Positions 33,594-44,146 are shown, numbered from the stretch's first letter. The stretch: 64,000 nt of DNA from Polycladidibacter stylochi (GCF_001562055.1 NZ_LLWE01000027.1:62001-126000), one strand, 5' to 3'. The notes: a model not told the origin generated them from the letters alone. A program made the numbers and translations.

Positions 33594-36548
33594 TCAGTTT
33601 TTACCATCTTTCATGTTTTGCTTTAAAGAAAGCAAAGCGGCAAATGGCGAGTTTGGATCGATAGGCTTGTTTTTGCTCGCTGGAGAAGAATGCGCCGATC
33701 GTTGCGGCTTGCCACCGCCAGATTTGCCCGCACTATGACGCTTGTTGGCGGCATTTTTGTGGGGCTTACGCTCACCGCGATCGCTGTCATGACGACGTGG
33801 TTTGCTTTGGCGTCGGTTGTTTTCGCTTGTGCTCCGGCGGCGGTCGTTGCGACCAGGGCGCCAGATTTCTAAAGTAACAGTCTCGGTTGCCTGTTCTTCA
33901 GCTGGAACCTCTTCAGAAGAAGCTTCCTCGGCTTGCGCTTCAACCGGCTTGGCGTCGCCTTCGCTTTGAGGGGGAGTACCTTCCTCAGCAGCTTCCTGAG
34001 TGGCTTCACTCTCAGCAGGTGCTTCGGTGTCTGCTTCTGCCTGTTCTGTTGGTTGTGTCACTGCCGCTTCAACCTGCACAGGGCGCTCGATCTCACGTGT
34101 TTCTAAGCGATATCCCAAAGACTTCAAGATATTCGAGAAATCTTCACCGGCACAACCAAGTAGCGATGTCATGGAAACGGTTACAGTAAAACCGCCGCCT
34201 TCTGTTAAGGCACCTTCAGGTGGCTCAACGCCTTCTTCTAAAGGCTTCCATGCCACTAGTGGGCGAATGATATCGGCCAGACGCTCCAGAATATCGATAC
34301 GAACAGCACGTGGCCCGCAAACACGGAAACCACAGACGCGGTAGAGCGACAGTTCGATTTCTTTATCATTAGGAACAGAGGTGCGGCCAGAAGCGGAAAG
34401 CTGTGGCAGCTCTTCAAGGCCTTTAATGCCCTCTTTACCCTCTTTTAGGGCCCATAGCTGGGCTAGCAGCTGGCTGGGGGCAGGCTTGAGCAATGCAGGT
34501 ACGAATATGTGATAGGCACCAAAACGCACGCCAATTTTACGCAGGGAGCCACGCATTTGCTGGTCAAGTTGGCGAATTTCGTCGGCAACTTCAAATCGCT
34601 CCAGAATGCCAAGCTTTTCTGAAAGGCGATAGGCAACACCGCGTGCAATGCCTTCGATATTTTCGGCTTGCTCAAGTTCGAATAAAGGCTTGAGTAGCGT
34701 TTCTACGTGCGCTTTCACCCACTGGTCCAGGCGTTGCTGCACTTTATCGCGTGCCGGGCCGGTCAGCTGCTCATCGGCCAGCAATAGCAAGCCAGGGCGC
34801 AGCGTTGTTTCGCCGGCAACCAACTTGGCGACAATATCGCCCTGCCATCTAATTGTGCCATCCGAAGAGAGGATGAAATCTTCGTTAGCAGAGCGAGAAA
34901 ACCGGTCTGCCCGCGTTTCAATCTCACTAGCTAAAGCTTTTTGGGCAGCAGTACGCACAGCTTTTTCATCCTGGCCTTCTGCCGCTGAATCTGGGGCAAA
35001 CCGGAAACCGTGAAGTTGGCCAATGTGCTGGCCCTCTACTAGTACGTCCCCGGTTACGGTGATCTCCGCTTCGAGCATCTTGTTCTCTCTCAGACGTCGC
35101 ATCAATACGCTGGTTCGCCGATCCACAAACCGCTGTGTTAGCCGTTCGTGAAGGGCATCTGATAAACGATCTTCTATGCCGCGGGTAACGCCTTGCCAGT
35201 GGGCAGGGTCGTTAAGCCAATCGGCACGGTTGGCTACAAATGTCCAGGTCCGGATATGTGCTATCCGGTTGGCAAGTGTGTCGATATCCCCATCTGTTCT
35301 ATCTGCGAAAGATACATGATTATGCATCCATTCGTCAGGAATAGCGCCCTTGTGGGCCAAATGGGAATAGATATCCAATACGAGGTCAGCATGGTTGGCT
35401 GGGGCTATCTTGCGATAGTCAGGCACCTGACATACATCCCATAGCATGGACACCTGGTCTTTGTTTGTCGCAAGTGAAGTGACTTCACTATTACGACTTG
35501 CAAATTCCAGTACACCGATATCCTCCGCCGGAGGGGCTTTGGTCAAGCCCTGTTCTTGCGGAGGACGCTCTAAAGAGCGTAAAAGTGCATTTATTGAACT
35601 GAAATCTAACTTTGAGTTGCGCCATTGCAGCACTTTTAAAGGTTCAAACTCGTGAGATTCGAGCTGGCGAACCAAATCATCTTCAAATCCGGAGACTCGC
35701 GCCGTGACCCCAAAAGTACCATCGCGCAGGTGTCTGCCAGCGCGTCCGGCAATTTGGCCTGTCTCTGCTGCGGTCAATTGGCGGTACTGATAACCATCAA
35801 ATTTACGATGTCCTGCAAAGGCAATATGGTCCACATCCAGATTGAGCCCCATTCCAATGGCATCGGTGGCAACCAGCCAGTCAACGTCGCCATTTTGAAA
35901 CAGCTCAACTTGCGCATTGCGCGTTCTTGGGGAGAGTGAGCCGAGTACAACAGCAGCGCCGCCATTTTGACGGCGAATGAGCTCTGCTATTGCGTAGACC
36001 TCGTCGGCAGAAAATGCCACGACGGCCGAACGTCTTGGTAGGCGTGTTACCTTTTTCGAGCCGGCATAGGTAAGTATCGACATGCGTGGCCGCGTGACGA
36101 TATTCAAACCCGGTAGTAATTTTTCGAGCAGCGGGCGTATGGTTTGCGAGCCAAGGAGCAGGGTTTCTGAATGCCCCCTTAAATTCAATATACGATCCGT
36201 AAACACATGGCCGCGCTCTAAGTCACCCGCCAGCTGGACCTCATCAATGGCCACAAAATCCACATTAAGATCTTTAGGCATGGCCTCCACAGTCGAGACC
36301 CAATAGTGGGGCGTACGTGGAATAATTTTTTCTTCGCCGGTTATGAGTGCAACGACATTAGGCCCTTTGCGCTCTACCAACTTATCGTAGACTTCGCGTG
36401 CCAGTAGACGTAGCGGTAAACCTATCAAGCCGGAGCCATAACTGCACATGCGCTCAATAGCCATGTGGGTTTTACCTGTATTTGTAGGTCCCAAAATGGC
36501 TGTGACCGTTTTTGCGCGAATTGTACGAGGTAAAATTTCTGGTTTCAT
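33594..36548 (-). CDS. SUV3-like DExH-box RNA helicase
   Basis: 984 residues. Walker A GPTNTGKT at 20-27, DEVQ (Walker B) at 102-105, SLSPRTRNAQVELFQNGDVD and VATDAIGMGLNLDVDHIAF (motifs IV-V), QIAGRAGRHLRDGTFGV (motif VI). The helicase core ends near 300; the middle is a helical Suv3-type region and the last 150 residues are acidic then Arg/Lys-rich disordered. Mitochondrial SUV3 is the eukaryotic relative, working in RNA decay; here that role is inference. Operon with the S4 protein. Confidence 0.9.
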   Translation of the reverse strand: MKPEILPRTIRAKTVTAILGPTNTGKTHMAIERMCSYGSGLIGLPLRLLAREVYDKLVERKGPNVVALITGEEKIIPRTPHYWVSTVEAMPKDLNVDFVAIDEVQLAGDLERGHVFTDRILNLRGHSETLLLGSQTIRPLLEKLLPGLNIVTRPRMSILTYAGSKKVTRLPRRSAVVAFSADEVYAIAELIRRQNGGAAVVLGSLSPRTRNAQVELFQNGDVDWLVATDAIGMGLNLDVDHIAFAGHRKFDGYQYRQLTAAETGQIAGRAGRHLRDGTFGVTARVSGFEDDLVRQLESHEFEPLKVLQWRNSKLDFSSINALLRSLERPPQEQGLTKAPPAEDIGVLEFASRNSEVTSLATNKDQVSMLWDVCQVPDYRKIAPANHADLVLDIYSHLAHKGAIPDEWMHNHVSFADRTDGDIDTLANRIAHIRTWTFVANRADWLNDPAHWQGVTRGIEDRLSDALHERLTQRFVDRRTSVLMRRLRENKMLEAEITVTGDVLVEGQHIGQLHGFRFAPDSAAEGQDEKAVRTAAQKALASEIETRADRFSRSANEDFILSSDGTIRWQGDIVAKLVAGETTLRPGLLLLADEQLTGPARDKVQQRLDQWVKAHVETLLKPLFELEQAENIEGIARGVAYRLSEKLGILERFEVADEIRQLDQQMRGSLRKIGVRFGAYHIFVPALLKPAPSQLLAQLWALKEGKEGIKGLEELPQLSASGRTSVPNDKEIELSLYRVCGFRVCGPRAVRIDILERLADIIRPLVAWKPLEEGVEPPEGALTEGGGFTVTVSMTSLLGCAGEDFSNILKSLGYRLETREIERPVQVEAAVTQPTEQAEADTEAPAESEATQEAAEEGTPPQSEGDAKPVEAQAEEASSEEVPAEEQATETVTLEIWRPGRNDRRRSTSENNRRQSKPRRHDSDRGERKPHKNAANKRHSAGKSGGGKPQRSAHSSPASKNKPIDPNSPFAALLSLKQNMKDGKN

Positions 36549-37543
36549 TAATTGCTAGCTAGCGCCCGTTCAGCTGCGGGGGCCTCCATATTCGGTGTTG
36601 CTTTAGCGTAAACAGGCATAGAAGATAAATGGCATCTACCTAAAGCAATGCAGGCGGTTGTAACGCCTATATAGATAACTGTGGCTCTGTGTAAAGGCTT
36701 CGTGGAAATTTGCAAGCTGAGATTTTAGCAACACTAGGTGGGCTTGATCTTAGATATTTGCTTTTGGGAATGGTCTGTCCTTAAAAGTATGGCAAGAGAT
36801 GCGCATATGTGGCAGGGCGCTGGGGAAACCGCTATCCGTCAAAAATAACAGTCCAATAAATCACCTACTTATTTTTAAGTTCTCGTTTGTGACTGTGAAA
36901 TGTTCTAGGGGATTTGAAACTAGGTCGAACGATCGTCCATGTAACATGTTAAAGAGCCTGTGACGTAGCGGATTGCTATAAAAAATAACCTAGATAGAGA
37001 TTGAAAGTGGGGGTTAAATATACTGCGATTCGAGTGTATCATGGCTAAAACAGCAAGTGAAAATGCCAGTGCGCGATGTATTCAGTTCTCCTTGAAGAGT
37101 TATCCCCGATTTCCCCGAGTTGTTATAGTTAAGAAATTTACATCTATTATTCAATTATGACGATTGCATTCCTAGGGGGCATTATAAAACTAAGTGTATT
37201 TACTTACTGTTTTTCTTGCTTGCATACCAATCGAGCAAAATAAAAGGAAATTGCTTGTATTTGAGCACATTGCAAGCAGACCAGTGTAAATTTCACCCCT
37301 CATATATAACCAGTCCTTAGAAATTGAATTGCGCAGAAATTAGAGAATTTGATTGGATATTACTTATTGTCAATATCCGTGTAAGTGTAAATTTCAGTGA
37401 TGAAGTCTAATTGAATAATTTTATTTTCCTATTGGCGTATTTCCGGTCGTGAATTGAAATTGGTTGGTTGAGACACCTTCTATCTTGATAAACCTTTTCG
37501 TAGGGTAATCTTCGTTGGGGCAAGATAAACAGGGGTGAATAAA
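36549..37543. other. Long gene-free region
   Basis: Nearly 1 kb between divergent genes (helicase and LuxR solo), AT-rich on the right, with no ORF of 60 or more codons on either strand that I support. TGCTTG...CAAGCA (about 37250-37276) is a weak inverted repeat; no clear lux box. A small RNA or long regulatory region is possible. Confidence 0.45.
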
Positions 37544-38263
37544 ATGAATCCATTAACTGTTGCACTGGAATTTGTTGACACAATTAGTATTGAAGAAACA
37601 ACTGAAGGCATTTCACGTCGCCTTTCTGATGTTGCGCAAACTTTTGGCTTTAATAGCTTTTGCCTGGCATCCATGCCAGATTCAGGCGGAAGTTTTGATA
37701 GCTGTATCATGATTAGTGGATGGCGGCCGGATTGGCAGCAGCGCTATCTGGATAGGGACTATGTGAAACATGATCCAGTTATTCTACGGGCACGTACAGC
37801 TACGCGTCCATTTCTTTGGTCAAGTGTAGCTATTGATAGCAATATGAGCGGTGCAGCCCGACAAGTTTTAGAGGATGCACGTAACTTTGGAATGAATGAT
37901 GGCGTTTGTGTACCCATACAGGGTTTGCAAGGCTTTCAAGGAATTTTGCTGTTTGGCGGTGGCGAAGTGCGGCTTACCGAACGGGATATTAGTGTTCTTC
38001 ACCTTGTGGGTATTTACGCCACGAATAGGGTGCGGGAGCTAACAGGCAGCGGAAGTAGCCGTCCCCGTCATCGTTTGACACCAAGAGAACTTGAGTGCCT
38101 GAAATGGTCGGCTGCGGGAAAAACCAGTTGGGAAATCAGTCAGATATTGACTATTTCTCAACATACAGCAGACTGGTATTTGGCTTCTGCTGCCAGAAAA
38201 CTACATGCTGCGAACCGAACCCATGCAGTTGCAGAGGGTTTTCGGCTAGGGCTTATTCGTTAA
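37544..38263 (+). CDS. LuxR-family regulator with autoinducer-binding domain (solo)
   Basis: 239 residues from ATG 37544, 7 bases after AGGGGTG (a GTG at 37535 is alternative). Autoinducer-binding domain: GWRPDWQQRYLDRDYVKHDP carries the conserved Trp, Tyr, Asp and Pro of acyl-homoserine-lactone receptors, with the next Trp in PFLW. C-terminal LuxR HTH: LTPRELECLKWSAAGKTSWE, ISQHTADWYLASAARKLHAA; the usual 'TVxxH' is altered to TADWY. No luxI lies in the window, so it is a solo responding to its own, foreign or host signals. Confidence 0.88.
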   Translation: MNPLTVALEFVDTISIEETTEGISRRLSDVAQTFGFNSFCLASMPDSGGSFDSCIMISGWRPDWQQRYLDRDYVKHDPVILRARTATRPFLWSSVAIDSNMSGAARQVLEDARNFGMNDGVCVPIQGLQGFQGILLFGGGEVRLTERDISVLHLVGIYATNRVRELTGSGSSRPRHRLTPRELECLKWSAAGKTSWEISQILTISQHTADWYLASAARKLHAANRTHAVAEGFRLGLIR

Positions 38264-38644
38264 AATGTGACACTATTATGACTTAAATAACCTTTGCCAC
38301 AACTGAGTTGCAATCGTAAAAACGGGTCGTCATATTGAGCGGCCTGTTTTTATATTAGTAGCGCATAGTATTGATTATCTACAATTAATCTAAGTAAGCA
38401 TACTTATAATATATCAGTCGCAAGGTCTGGGGTGATGAAATATATCTCGGTAGGTTATTAAAATATAAGTTTAAGGTATGTTGCTGGACTACTATTATAA
38501 GTTACTAAAAAACTGATAGTGTTGAGATATTCTGATAATTTATCAAATATTGGATCTAAACTGGTAAATTTTTTCTTTCCTTATGATTGATTGCTCTGGT
38601 AGTAATTAGCAAGCATTCGACTTATTCTTTAGGGAGGAAATTGC
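38264..38644. other. luxR terminator and pyc promoter region
   Basis: 380 AT-rich bases. A terminator sits at the left; TATAAT occurs at 38405-38410 but without a matching -35. The pyc ribosome site is at the right edge. No gene is supported. Confidence 0.5.
38318..38351 (+). terminator. Terminator of the LuxR-solo gene
   Basis: 12-bp stem AAAAACGGGTCG / CGGCCTGTTTTT (two G-U pairs) with a 10-base loop and a T-rich 3' arm, 55 bases after the stop. Confidence 0.75.
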
Positions 38645-41600
38645 TTGTCAATTCGTCGTATTCTTGTAGCTAACCGCTCAGAAATTGCTATTCGCGTTTT
38701 CCGGGCTGCAAATGAACTCGGGCTGGAAACTGTAGCAATTTTTGCAGAGCAAGATAAGCTCGCATTGCACCGCTTTAAAGCCGATGAGGCCTATCAGGTT
38801 GGCAAGGGTATGGGCCCGATTGAGGCGTATCTTTCTATTGATGAAATATTACGTGTGGCAAAAGAGCAGAATGTGGATGCGATCCACCCTGGCTACGGTT
38901 TTTTGTCGGAAAGCCCGGAATTTGCTGATGCTTGTGCCGAAAACGGCATAGTATTTATTGGCCCCTCTTCAACAACCATGCGTCGTTTGGGCAATAAGGT
39001 TAGTGCACGTGAACTTGCCATAGAAGCAGGTGTGCCGGTTATGCCTGCGACCAATCCGCTCCCTGATGATATGGATGAAGTGAAGCGGCTTGCTCTTGAA
39101 ATCGGTTATCCGGTCATGCTGAAAGCCTCTTGGGGCGGCGGTGGCCGCGGTATGCGGGTTATCCGTGACGAATCTTCACTGGTAACCGAAGTGTTAGAGG
39201 CCAAACGTGAGGCTAAAGCAGCGTTTGGTAAAGACGAGGTTTACCTTGAAAAGCTCGTTGAACGGGCACGCCATGTTGAAGTGCAGATTCTTGGCGACAG
39301 CCATGGCAACATTGTTCACCTTTATGAACGTGACTGCTCCATTCAACGTCGCCATCAGAAAGTTGTCGAGCGGGCACCTGCTCCTTACCTGGATGAGAAA
39401 CAACGACAAGAGCTTTGCGAATATGGCCTGAAAATCGGTCGCCAGGTTGGCTATTGCGGCGCTGGCACAGTTGAATTCCTGATGGATGCAGATAGCGGTA
39501 AGGTTTACTTTATCGAAGTCAATCCGCGCATTCAGGTCGAGCATACAGTGACCGAAGAGGTCACCGGTATTGATATTGTTAAAGCTCAAATCGCCATCGC
39601 CGAAGGGGCAAAAATTGGTGATGTGAAAACGACGGGTGTACCTGCTCAAGAATTGATCGAATTAAATGGTCATGCATTGCAGTGCCGTATTACCACAGAA
39701 GATCCTGAACAAAACTTCCTGCCAGATTATGGCCGTATCACCGCTTACCGTGGTGCAACCGGTTTTGGTATCCGCCTTGATGGTGGTACCGCATATGCGG
39801 GAGCGGTAATTACCCGTTTCTATGATCCTTTGTTGGAGAAGGTTACAGCTAAAGCGCCAAGTGCTGCAGAAGTATGTAAGCGTATGGACCGTGCTTTGCG
39901 CGAGTTTCGTATTCGCGGTGTGGCAACCAACCTGATTTTCCTTGAGCAGATCATCACCCACCCGAAATTCCTGAATAACGATTATACCACACGGTTTATT
40001 GATGACACGCCGGAGTTGTTTGAGAATATCCGTCGTGGTGACCGCGCAACCAAGCTGCTTGATTATATCGCCGATGTGAGTGTGAATGGTCATCCGGAAA
40101 CCCGCGGTCGTCCGCGTCCGCCTGTCGATGCGCCGGCACCTGTTGCACCATATGTGGAAGGTGTCGTGCCCGATGGCAACAAGCAGCTTTTAGACCAGCT
40201 CGGACCCAAAGGTTTTGCCAACTGGGTGAAAGCGCAGCAGCAGGTATTGATTACCGATACCACCATGCGCGATGCCCACCAGTCATTGCTGGCAACAAGA
40301 ATGCGGACCTTTGATATCGCGCAGGTTGCTGAAACCTACGCCAAGGGTTTTCCGCAATTATTCTCGCTTGAATGCTGGGGTGGGGCAACGTTTGACGTTT
40401 CGATGCGCTTCTTGACTGAAGACCCTTGGGAGCGGTTGCGTTTGGTGCGCGAAAAAGCGCCGAATATTTTGCTGCAAATGTTGCTGCGCGGCTCTAACGG
40501 TGTGGGTTATGCCAACTACCCTGACAACGTGGTCAAACACTTTGTCAAGCAAGCAGCGACGAACGGCATTGATGTTTTCCGGGTGTTCGATTGTTTGAAC
40601 TGGGTTGAAAACATGCGCGTCTCGCTGGATGCGGTGCAGGAAGAGGGCAAGCTGTGTGAGGCGACGCTGTGTTATACCGGCGATATTTTAAACTCTGCCC
40701 GTCCTAAGTACGACCTTAAGTACTATGTGAATCTGGCTAAAGAGCTGGAAGCCGCCGGTGCTCATATTCTTGGTATCAAGGATATGGCCGGGCTGTTGAA
40801 GCCGCAGGCCGCTAAGGTTCTGATTAAAACCTTGAAAGAAGAGGTTGGTATTCCGCTGCACTTCCATACGCATGATACCTCGGGTATTGCGGCTTCAACC
40901 GTATTGGCTGCGGTCGAAAGCGGTGTTGATGTGGTGGACTTGGCAATGGACGCTTTGTCTGGTCTGACCTCGCAGCCTTGTCTTGGCTCTGTTGTGGAAG
41001 CCTTGAAAGGCACCACCCGCGATCCGAAACTGGATACGGAATTGATCCGCGAAACCTCTTTCTACTGGGAAGCGGTGCGTACGCAATATCGTGCCTTTGA
41101 AAGTGAAATGCGCTTTGGCGCTTCGGAAGTTTACCTACACGAAATGCCAGGTGGTCAGTTTACCAACCTTAAAGAGCAGGCACGCTCGCTTGGGTTGGAA
41201 ATGCGCTGGCACGAAGTGGCCAAAGGTTATGCCGATGCCAACATGATGTTTGGTGATATCGTGAAGGTGACACCAAGCTCCAAGGTTGTGGGCGATATGG
41301 CCGTGATGATGGTGTCGCAAGGCATCACCCCTGAAGAGGTGCTGGATCCGAACAAGGAAGTTGCTTTCCCTGAGTCGGTTGTCAACATGCTGCATGGTGA
41401 TTTGGGGCAACCGCCGCAAGGTTGGCCAAAAGCATTGCAAGAAAAGGTCCTGAAAGGGCAGGAGCCGATTACGGTTCGCCCAGGCTCCTTGTTAAGTGCT
41501 GAGGATATGGAGGCGCGCCGCGCAGAAGTGACGAAACTTCTTGGTCGTGAAGCGGGTGATAAAGAGCTTAGCGCTTATCTCATGTACCCCAAGGTGTACA

Positions 41601-42094
41601 CCGAGTTTGTCAAAACCCAGGACAAGTATGGTCCAACAAGCGTATTGCCAACGCCTGTATATTTCTATGGCCTTGAAGTTGGCGATGAAATCATGGTGGA
41701 GCTGGAACCGGGTAAGGTGATGGTACTGTCTTGTTTGGCCATTGGTGATACGGATGAAAACGGCGAAAAGCGGGTCTTCTTCGAGCTAAACGGTCAACCA
41801 CGGGTGATCCGCGTACTTGATCGTGCTCATGGCGCGACTGGTGGTGCCGGCCGCGACAAAGTGGAAGAGGGTAACCCGAACCAGTTTGGCTCTCCAGTAC
41901 CTGGGGTTGTTTCTACCGTTGCTGTGAAGGCAGGGCAGCAAGTGAAAGCTGGTGATGTGCTGGTTTCGGTGGAAGCAATGAAAATGGAAACAACAGTACA
42001 TGCAGATCGTGACGGGGTGATTGCCAAAGTAAATGTTACCCCTGGCGATGCTGTCGAAGCAAAAGATGTGCTTGTTGTTTTTGAAGCAGCATAA
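38645..42094 (+). CDS. pyc: Pyruvate carboxylase
   Basis: 1149 residues, full length for the single-chain enzyme. TTG start at 38645 with GGGAGG about 8 bases upstream. Biotin carboxylase domain first (ILVANRSEIAIRVFRAANEL, ATP-grasp SWGGGGRGMR), then the carboxyltransferase (about 530-800; TDTTMRDAHQSLLATRMRT) and the C-terminal biotinyl domain with Lys1113 in EAMKMET. It carboxylates pyruvate to oxaloacetate to refill the TCA cycle. Monocistronic with its own terminator. Confidence 0.98.
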   Translation: MSIRRILVANRSEIAIRVFRAANELGLETVAIFAEQDKLALHRFKADEAYQVGKGMGPIEAYLSIDEILRVAKEQNVDAIHPGYGFLSESPEFADACAENGIVFIGPSSTTMRRLGNKVSARELAIEAGVPVMPATNPLPDDMDEVKRLALEIGYPVMLKASWGGGGRGMRVIRDESSLVTEVLEAKREAKAAFGKDEVYLEKLVERARHVEVQILGDSHGNIVHLYERDCSIQRRHQKVVERAPAPYLDEKQRQELCEYGLKIGRQVGYCGAGTVEFLMDADSGKVYFIEVNPRIQVEHTVTEEVTGIDIVKAQIAIAEGAKIGDVKTTGVPAQELIELNGHALQCRITTEDPEQNFLPDYGRITAYRGATGFGIRLDGGTAYAGAVITRFYDPLLEKVTAKAPSAAEVCKRMDRALREFRIRGVATNLIFLEQIITHPKFLNNDYTTRFIDDTPELFENIRRGDRATKLLDYIADVSVNGHPETRGRPRPPVDAPAPVAPYVEGVVPDGNKQLLDQLGPKGFANWVKAQQQVLITDTTMRDAHQSLLATRMRTFDIAQVAETYAKGFPQLFSLECWGGATFDVSMRFLTEDPWERLRLVREKAPNILLQMLLRGSNGVGYANYPDNVVKHFVKQAATNGIDVFRVFDCLNWVENMRVSLDAVQEEGKLCEATLCYTGDILNSARPKYDLKYYVNLAKELEAAGAHILGIKDMAGLLKPQAAKVLIKTLKEEVGIPLHFHTHDTSGIAASTVLAAVESGVDVVDLAMDALSGLTSQPCLGSVVEALKGTTRDPKLDTELIRETSFYWEAVRTQYRAFESEMRFGASEVYLHEMPGGQFTNLKEQARSLGLEMRWHEVAKGYADANMMFGDIVKVTPSSKVVGDMAVMMVSQGITPEEVLDPNKEVAFPESVVNMLHGDLGQPPQGWPKALQEKVLKGQEPITVRPGSLLSAEDMEARRAEVTKLLGREAGDKELSAYLMYPKVYTEFVKTQDKYGPTSVLPTPVYFYGLEVGDEIMVELEPGKVMVLSCLAIGDTDENGEKRVFFELNGQPRVIRVLDRAHGATGGAGRDKVEEGNPNQFGSPVPGVVSTVAVKAGQQVKAGDVLVSVEAMKMETTVHADRDGVIAKVNVTPGDAVEAKDVLVVFEAA

Positions 42095-42116
42095 TTAAGT
42101 ATATCAATACAACAGG

Positions 42117-42150
42117 AAAGGCGGCTTGTTGATGCAAGTCGCCTTTTGTT
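42117..42150 (+). terminator. Terminator of pyc
   Basis: 12-bp stem AAAGGCGGCTTG / CAAGTCGCCTTT (one G-U) with a 6-base loop, followed by TGTTTT, 22 bases after the pyc stop. Confidence 0.9.
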
Positions 42151-43017
42151 TTAAGTGCTAAGTTCCCCTGCAATTAACCTACGGTTTTTGTTAAGCAACT
42201 TCCTAAGTCGGCTTAGTAGCTCTCTTTGTTGTTTTTCAAATCGGTCCTCGTGATGCATGACAAGCCATTGGTGGTGGGCGAGCTCTTCAATGGGTTTTGA
42301 AACCCTTAGGAGCCCAGAGCGCTGATCCCCGATAAAACACGGTAATACAACTTGTCCGATGCCCACGTTTGCCAGATCAAGAAGATTACGTATGGAACTG
42401 GCCGTCATTACAATGGGTTGTTTCGCTGTTTGTTCAAGCCATCGCGCGGAGGGGGTTGTGGGGTTGGCTGGTGCGATCCAAGGGAGTGCATCCACTCCAT
42501 ACCGTTCAACGAGCTGCGGACTGGCATAACTTGCAAATGCCACAGGCCCTAGTTTTTGCCCAGCCATTGAAGTGCTGCTGGGTGGTGCGTTCCTTATACC
42601 TATTTCTGCCTCACGGCGTCCTAAATCCAGTTTATGGTCTGCTTGTATAAAGGAAAGCAGGAACGGGTCTTTGACCTGCCAAATAAGATTGATATTTTGC
42701 GTAAGAAACAGTGTTGTCCAGCTGCCAGCGGTTAGGCGTATGGTTGGTTTGCTGTGATCTTTGGAGCGCCATTTCTCGATTTCACTCATTTCCGCTTCTG
42801 CGCGTTCGGCCATCTCCAACAGCTCAGTGCCATCGCGTGTAAGCTCATAGCCACGTGCATGCCGGTGAAAAAGTTGATGATTGGTTGCTTTTTCCAGCGC
42901 GAGCATGCGTCGCCCCAATGTGGCTGGGCTTTGTCCGCATTGGCGGCTGGCCTCGCTTAGGCTTTTGGTGCGGGCAACAATAATGAAAAGTTTCAGGTCT
43001 GACCAAAGGTGTTTCAT
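42151..43017 (-). CDS. LysR-family transcription regulator
   Basis: 288 residues from ATG 43017 (MKHLWSDLKLFIIV); the longer frame to 43170 would overrun the divergent promoter and the neighbour's start, so it is rejected. N-terminal HTH SLSEASRQCGQSPATLGRRM, LEKATNHQLFHRHARGYELT; effector-binding domain follows. It is divergent from the aldo/keto reductase, the usual arrangement for a LysR and its target. Confidence 0.88.
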   Translation of the reverse strand: MKHLWSDLKLFIIVARTKSLSEASRQCGQSPATLGRRMLALEKATNHQLFHRHARGYELTRDGTELLEMAERAEAEMSEIEKWRSKDHSKPTIRLTAGSWTTLFLTQNINLIWQVKDPFLLSFIQADHKLDLGRREAEIGIRNAPPSSTSMAGQKLGPVAFASYASPQLVERYGVDALPWIAPANPTTPSARWLEQTAKQPIVMTASSIRNLLDLANVGIGQVVLPCFIGDQRSGLLRVSKPIEELAHHQWLVMHHEDRFEKQQRELLSRLRKLLNKNRRLIAGELST

Positions 43018-43108
43018 TTTTGAAAAGTGGGCTGCAATTTCGAAGATTTTGTCACAAGTTAAAGCAGCATAGCATTGGTTAAAGCGAAAACACATAGGGA
43101 GCTTTACA

Positions 43109-44092
43109 ATGCGTATTGCAGGCGTTGATTTACCTCGTATGGGAATGGGCTGTTGGGCTATTGGCGGCAAGCAAATGGCAGGAGATATGGTCTGTAACTA
43201 TGGAGCGGAAGACATTGAAGAAAGTGTAGTGCTGGCAACGTTGGATGCAGCACGTTCGGCTGGCATTCGGGTGTTCGATAGTGCAGATGTATATGGCGCA
43301 GGTCGTTCTGAAACCTTGTTAGGCAAAGCATTTAAAGGGCGTCAGGATGTTTTTATCGTAACAAAGCTGGGCTATCTTTATAATGAAGAAAGCCGGCAAA
43401 TGACAGGTTTTGCTAAAGACCCGGGTTATGTGCAGGTCGCTGTTGAGGCCAGCTTAAGGCGGTTACAGCGTGATCATATTGATTTACTGCTATTGCATGT
43501 GAATGATTTGGATATCGAAACAGCTTTGCCCATACTTGAAGCCATGCAGAGTATGGTAGCTAAGGGGCGTGTACGCTCGATTGGCTGGTCTACCGATTAT
43601 TTAGATCGTGCCAAGGCTGCAAGTGTTTTAAATCATTTTACTGCTTTAGAGTTTGACCAAAATGTTTTGTGTGATCGGCCGGATATGCTGGAGTTGTGCG
43701 AAGCAAACGAACTTGCAGCTTTTTGCCGTTTGCCGCTTGCTATGGGGGTATTAACTGGCCGGTTCCGTCAGGGGCAGCTTATTGGGGAGCCTGGGATACG
43801 TACCAGCGGTGCGGATTGGGTGCGCTATTTCAAAGATGGCATGATTGAACCACAAACCAATAAGCAGCTTTCAGCAATTCGAGATTTACTGCAAGTTGGC
43901 GGGCGTACCTTGGCACAAGGCGCTTTATGTTGGCTTTTGGCGCGAAACCCAAGAAATGTTCCGATACCAGGCGCAAGTAAGCCATCGCAGGTTATTGAAA
44001 ATGCAAAGGCGTTGACTTTTGGCCCACTTCCAAGTGAGGTGATGCTTGAGATAGACCAGCAACTTGGCTTATTGTCTACTGAAGTGGCATAG
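43109..44092 (+). CDS. Aldo/keto reductase
   Basis: 327 residues, TIM barrel of the AKR superfamily. DSADVYGAGRSETLLGKAFK carries the catalytic Asp/Tyr pair, IVTKLGY the Lys, LLLLHVND the His. The C-terminal NADP-binding segment VPIPGASKPSQVIEN is intact. GGGAG is 7 bases before the ATG. Substrate unknown; probably regulated by the divergent LysR protein. Confidence 0.92.
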   Translation: MRIAGVDLPRMGMGCWAIGGKQMAGDMVCNYGAEDIEESVVLATLDAARSAGIRVFDSADVYGAGRSETLLGKAFKGRQDVFIVTKLGYLYNEESRQMTGFAKDPGYVQVAVEASLRRLQRDHIDLLLLHVNDLDIETALPILEAMQSMVAKGRVRSIGWSTDYLDRAKAASVLNHFTALEFDQNVLCDRPDMLELCEANELAAFCRLPLAMGVLTGRFRQGQLIGEPGIRTSGADWVRYFKDGMIEPQTNKQLSAIRDLLQVGGRTLAQGALCWLLARNPRNVPIPGASKPSQVIENAKALTFGPLPSEVMLEIDQQLGLLSTEVA

Positions 44093-44105
44093 TATTTAAA
44101 CATTA

Positions 44106-44146
44106 ATTATCAGTGAGTTAGATGCGTTCTCATACTCACTGATAAT
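44106..44146. terminator. Bidirectional terminator between AKR and amidotransferase genes
   Basis: Perfect 13-bp stem ATTATCAGTGAGT / ACTCACTGATAAT with a 15-base loop, in the convergent gap; GATAGTTTTTAG follows on the plus strand. Confidence 0.8.
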
